Source: Panonychus citri (Eukaryota > Arthropoda > Arachnida > Trombidiformes > Tetranychidae). Taken from it: a stretch of 64,000 nucleotides of DNA. Positions 60,053 through 64,000 of the stretch are shown piece after piece. A program made the position numbers and the translations under genes. The notes below the pieces were generated by a model that was given only the letters and a program-made list of their open reading frames with translations, ran no database searches and was not told the DNA's origin. Location: the NCBI RefSeq assembly GCF_014898815.1, contig NW_026515539.1:1984001-2048000 (forward strand), in the 5' to 3' direction. Each line of letters starts with the position of its first letter. Position 1 is the first letter of the stretch.

Positions 60053-62289
60053 TCATCCCTGCACTAATTCATATGCAGTTTCATAGTACTGTGTACCTGG
60101 TGGAGCATGATAAGTGGGTGGTACATGAATTCCAGCATGATGTCTCATGTATTCCTCGAATTCAAGAAGTTTCTTCTTTGTTTCAGGAAGAGATGATTGT
60201 TTCTTGAGTTGTCCTCGATCTGGAGGAGGCCAAACGGGCTTCATCCGTCCAACGGTGATCGCTCGGTATCCAGGATAACCTGAATCTCCGTTAGATAGTT
60301 CAGAGGGATGCCAAGCATTCGAGGCTGGACCTGATCCTGGGGGTGGGAGATCTTGCATACTTCGATGAAACGAAGCTCTTGGAGGAGGCCAAACAAAATG
60401 CTTAGAACCTGAAAGATGATTAAAAGATAACTCATCACAATTAATTAATTGTTTGTTTTGATTGTTATGTTTATAGTTTTGTTTTTTTTTCGAATGAATA
60501 AAGAAAAGTGTTTGAATTTCTTTCACCCACTCTCTCTATTTATCTCTTAGTCTGCATTCTGAGATTAACTTTTCTCGGATCGAAGCCAAAGATTCATTTT
60601 CCAAGAGGTAAATTTACTGGAATTAGGATGAATCAAGAAAATTAACTAATTTTGCTCGAGAATTGATGTTTCAAGGCAACTCCTTCAACTCCTTCAATGC
60701 TTTTACTATGCAAATACTAAATTAAAATCAATGTCATCTATTAAACTATTAAATCTTTTGCCTAATTTCATGACTCATATTATTTGGCATCGTAAGTTTT
60801 TTACATTTGACTCCAACTCTTGTTTGCTGAAGCTTCACGTTGAGTGAAATTTCATGGGATCATCAAGTAAATTCTGTAAATCATTTTGAACAAGATTATC
60901 AAGGAATTCTGTTGACTCATATTCAGATTACTTGTCAACCTAATGAGTCTAATTTTGGATAAATTGAGAAATAATATTCACCTTCGGGATGAATGTGACC
61001 AGAGTTGAAACCAACTCTTGGTAATTGTCGTACTGATGATCGTTGAGGAGGCCATTGGACATTGGAGCGACGGGAACCAGGCTCATTGTCGAAAGAAGGT
61101 TTAACTCGAGTTACCGAGTGCACCGGGTGGGTGATGTAAGTTTGTTGTTTTCTTGCCTGAGAGGGTAATAAGTGATCAGGGTGTTCCACCTCAGCCTGTG
61201 GTAGAGTTTCCTTGACAACCCGATCGACCGGGTGGTAGCCTTTAAGGTCCAGGGGCTGTTTGAACTCTTTTGGGAATTGAACCACTCCACCTTGACGAAG
61301 GAGTGGACGATGTTCCTCTTCACCTAAATGTGATCCTTCGGTTAAATGCGCATTTGGATCACGAATTTTACGAGGAAATTGAAGGACAGTGGGTCGAACA
61401 AAATCACAAGCTTGAATTTCTTCACCAATATGAGTCGCTTCAAGGGGTTTCGGTGCGTTTGGATTTGGATCTTTACTTGGAAATTGAACCAAACCTCCTA
61501 CATGAAGTATCAATGGTTTGGTTGTTCCGGATCGACTATTAACTTGATCGTAATTGTTTGAATCATAAAATTGTTCATACATTGGTTGTTGTTGTTGTTG
61601 CTGCTGTTGCATTTCCTAAAAATCAAACAGTAATTAGTATTTCAGTTGATTGATAAATTGATAATAATTACCTGGAGTCTCCGCTCCTCTTGCTGTCTAT
61701 AATGCTCTTGCAGAACTTGTTGTTCGTATTGTTGTTGATAGTATTGTTGATCCATTTGTTGACGGAATTGATCTTCATCAACCATTTGAGGTTGTTGGTA
61801 ACTTTCTTGTTGCATCATTTTAGAATTAGTTAATTGTTTAGGTTTAGGTTTATGTGAAGATTGATTAGAATTATTTTCAAGTTCTAATTCAAATGAAACT
61901 TGACGTCTAACAGGTTGAGATTCACCAATTAAAGGTTTACTTTTTGATTGTTGTGGAACAAAATTAACTTGAGAAATTACTCGATTTTGTTGATACTGTG
62001 GTTGTGGTTGAGGTTGATTGTAACTAACTGTAGATCCTTGTGGATTATTGTTATAGATTATTGGCTGAACGTATTGATTAACTTCACTCCAATGGGCTGA
62101 ATCGATCGATGAAGGTAAAGATGAAGATGAAGATGATGGTCCAAAAGATGATGGCTTATTATTACCCCGGTGGTGAGCACTTTCCTCTAGAAACCTTTCC
62201 TCCTGGTAAATGGTGGACGATGAATACTCCCTTGAAGATTGTCGACTGGGAGGTTTTGGAGGAAGGCGGGATGTTATCGAAATACCCTC
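60053..62289 (-). CDS. unrecognised protein with repeated VQFP/VWPP motifs (3' exons)
   Basis: Three exons on the minus strand (62289-61672, 61615-60982, 60408-60053) join in phase for about 536 residues; the 5' end is not found, as an in-frame stop lies just upstream of the acceptor at 62290. The first exon is Ser/Gln-rich with QQ runs (YYQQQYEQQVLQEHYRQQ). The second holds three related units beginning VQFP or LQFP with DPNA and THxGEE, then VQWPPQRS. The third holds VWPPPRAS and VWPPPDRG, and ends in a charged helix (KKKLLEFEEYMRHH) and YYETAYELVQG. The repeated short motif with aromatic-Pro core suggests multiple binding sites for one partner. A muscle or cytoskeletal role is possible but unproven. 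Part of its 5' region is copied at 30633-31077. Confidence 0.7.
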
Positions 62290-62673
62290 CTGACGAATGG
62301 TTGATCAAGTGTGTTAACACTTTGATTGAGAATTCAAATCAAGAAAACAAAATCAATATCGTGATGCCAAAGATGTCGCTCCAATGTAGACTTTTTCCAA
62401 ATGAGATTCGTAAGTTTTAAAAGTTGCTCCAATGGTCTCTAGATCAAAACGAATAGAAAACGACAATGATAGGAAGAAGAAGAGAAAAATAAGAGAAAAT
62501 AATAATTACCCAGAGGAAATTGATTTCGAGTGTAATTAGGTTTCGCTTCGAGATCGATGTGGGTCAATTGCTGTTGGTGGATCAACTAAAGTTAATTCTA
62601 AGGTTGGTGAAGGTAAACTGACGAGAATAGACAAAAGTGATTTGAGTTTTATAATTAAGTAAATTAGGCAATC

Positions 62674-62705
<32 letters not shown>

Positions 62706-64000
62706 AAGATCTTGGATCTGAATCGAATTAGGAATGACAACACTATGTTACAATTTGACTTCTAGACTGAACACTAACCACCTAGCGAATTAGTTGATAG
62801 AGTTGTTGATTGCAGAAATCAAAGGAAACTGAATTTATTTATAAATTCTAATCAAAAAAGAGAAAAGAATAAAATGTTTGATAATTACCCAGTTTTTTCT
62901 CTTCTTCTTTTTCTTCTCGGTAGAAGATTAAAGTCACAGAATTAAGATGCAAATGACGATGGGAAAGATAGAAAACAAAGTGAAAGATGACGATGGAGAT
63001 GATGAGTAAGAAGAAGACGAAGACGAGGGAGAAGAAGAAGAAGATTATTATGATGATGAAAGAGAAACGAAGATAAATTCAAGTTAAAGATGGAATCTTA
63101 ATTTTCGTTATTATTAAACCAACATAGAGATTCACAAGCTGAAGGAAAAGACAAACTTGGCATGGATTCGGAGGAGATTTTTCGAGTCGAACTGAGATGA
63201 AGAAAATTGAAGAAGACACTGAAGATGAAGATGACGAAGACGAAGAGAATGATGAAGGAATGAAGATAAAAATATTCTTCTTACAAGTGACACAGGCAAA
63301 AGAAAATAAATTAGAAAATAAAATCAAGTAGGAGGAAAGTAACAAATGAATCTGAATAACATGGGATAAAAATGGCTCTTCGTTTGTTACTAATTATAAA
63401 TTGGGGTGAAACTTTTACGCTTAATCTTTAATCAATTGGTTATTATTTGACTAATCATCTTTCAGGCTGTGAACATTTAATCCTAATCTTCAACATTGAA
63501 CAAGTTCAGTTAATCGTAACATGAGAAGAAATCACAATCCAAACGAAAACAATGATAATCATCATCAAAATTTATGGAAATTTAAAATTTTGGCACATTA
63601 ATTGTCGACATTTTTTTGTTTTCATTTAGCTTGTCGGTGGAAATTAATTCGCACATCATTTTTCACTGATAATGTAACAATTTAAATCCAATTCAAGGTT
63701 AGTAAATTGATAATTCACGAATTAACTAATTGGAATAGTAGAGAAAAAGATTAATGTTCCTATTTTGATGTTGTGACATTTTTTTCTCAGTCTCTGAAAT
63801 CGTTGGAATCTCTGATTGTCAGAGGAAAATAATTGTCACCATAACGATAATATCGTTGGAATAGTTTCGTTTTTTAATCACACACCTTTATGCTGCTGTT
63901 AAGCTGATTGCGAGTAAACAATTTAGATAACTTTAATTGTGCCCTATCGTCAATTGGTACACAGATTGATAGTAATTAACTTTAAATTGTCAGTCACTCA
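62290..64000. other. upstream region of the VWPP-motif gene
   Basis: Presumably intron and 5' sequence of the minus-strand gene. The first 410 bases are the parent of the decayed copy at 30633-31077. A (GA)n run lies near 62668-62704 and a purine-rich GAAGAC/GATGAA tract around 62980-63070 and 63190-63260. The minus-strand frame 63079-63345 is mostly a serine run from this tract. No first exon could be assigned. Confidence 0.5.

Noticed and set aside
63079..63345. Ser-rich minus-strand frame with hydrophobic start
   Set aside because: The serine run comes from a GAA/GAT-rich tract; the apparent signal peptide is T-rich DNA read in one frame.
1..64000. tRNA and rRNA genes
   Set aside because: I looked for T-arm GGTTCGA-type boxes and conserved rRNA words on both strands and found none that supports a gene; a covariance-model scan would settle this.

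Overview
This is a eukaryotic nuclear window. It is very AT-rich, has spliced genes with short GT..AG introns, is full of dinucleotide and trinucleotide microsatellites, and carries a Ty3/gypsy-type LTR retrotransposon. The recognisable proteins (a POU6/pdm3-class factor, a Calypso/BAP1-type deubiquitinase, CDC27, ABT1/ESF2, COA8, ARL14EP) fit a compact arthropod genome. A mite is plausible, but that is an inference from overall character and not from a diagnostic gene.

Layout. 1-9537: gene-poor AT-rich DNA holding a perfect 190-bp inverted repeat around a 306-bp spacer (1911-2596). 9538-20188: a complete, young LTR retrotransposon on the minus strand, flanked by TAAT duplications, with LTRs that differ by only five positions. 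It has gag, a protease/pol region reached by -1 frameshifting, and an unusual third coding region. That region contains a cysteine cross-brace finger and a degenerate REXO1-like DEDDh exonuclease domain. 20189-23027: AT-rich spacer. 23028-30062: ABT1/ESF2 (+), then CDC27/APC3 (-, four exons) and an ARL14EP-like gene (-). 30063-42937: a long spacer with a decayed copy of part of the 62-kb gene, then about 11 kb with no gene, leading to the POU6/pdm3 gene (42938-45521, +). 45768-47832: a patchy duplicate of the CDC27-ARL14EP interval, made of a CDC27 exon fragment and a second intact ARL14EP-like gene. 48065-55035 (+): BAP1/calypso, COA8, and an unrecognised serine-rich 790-residue protein. 55036-60052: gene-free. 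60053-62289 (-): the 3' exons of an unrecognised protein with repeated V-Q-F-P and V-W-P-P motifs.

How they work together. The host genes are unrelated housekeeping and regulatory genes: ribosome biogenesis, the anaphase-promoting complex, Polycomb deubiquitination, cytochrome oxidase assembly and neural transcription. There is no operon-like system. The most unusual content is the captured exonuclease-like domain in the retrotransposon, followed by the large perfect inverted repeat and the duplicated ARL14EP-like gene. Exon boundaries were placed by reading frame, splice-site consensus and recalled family similarity; no search or transcript was available.
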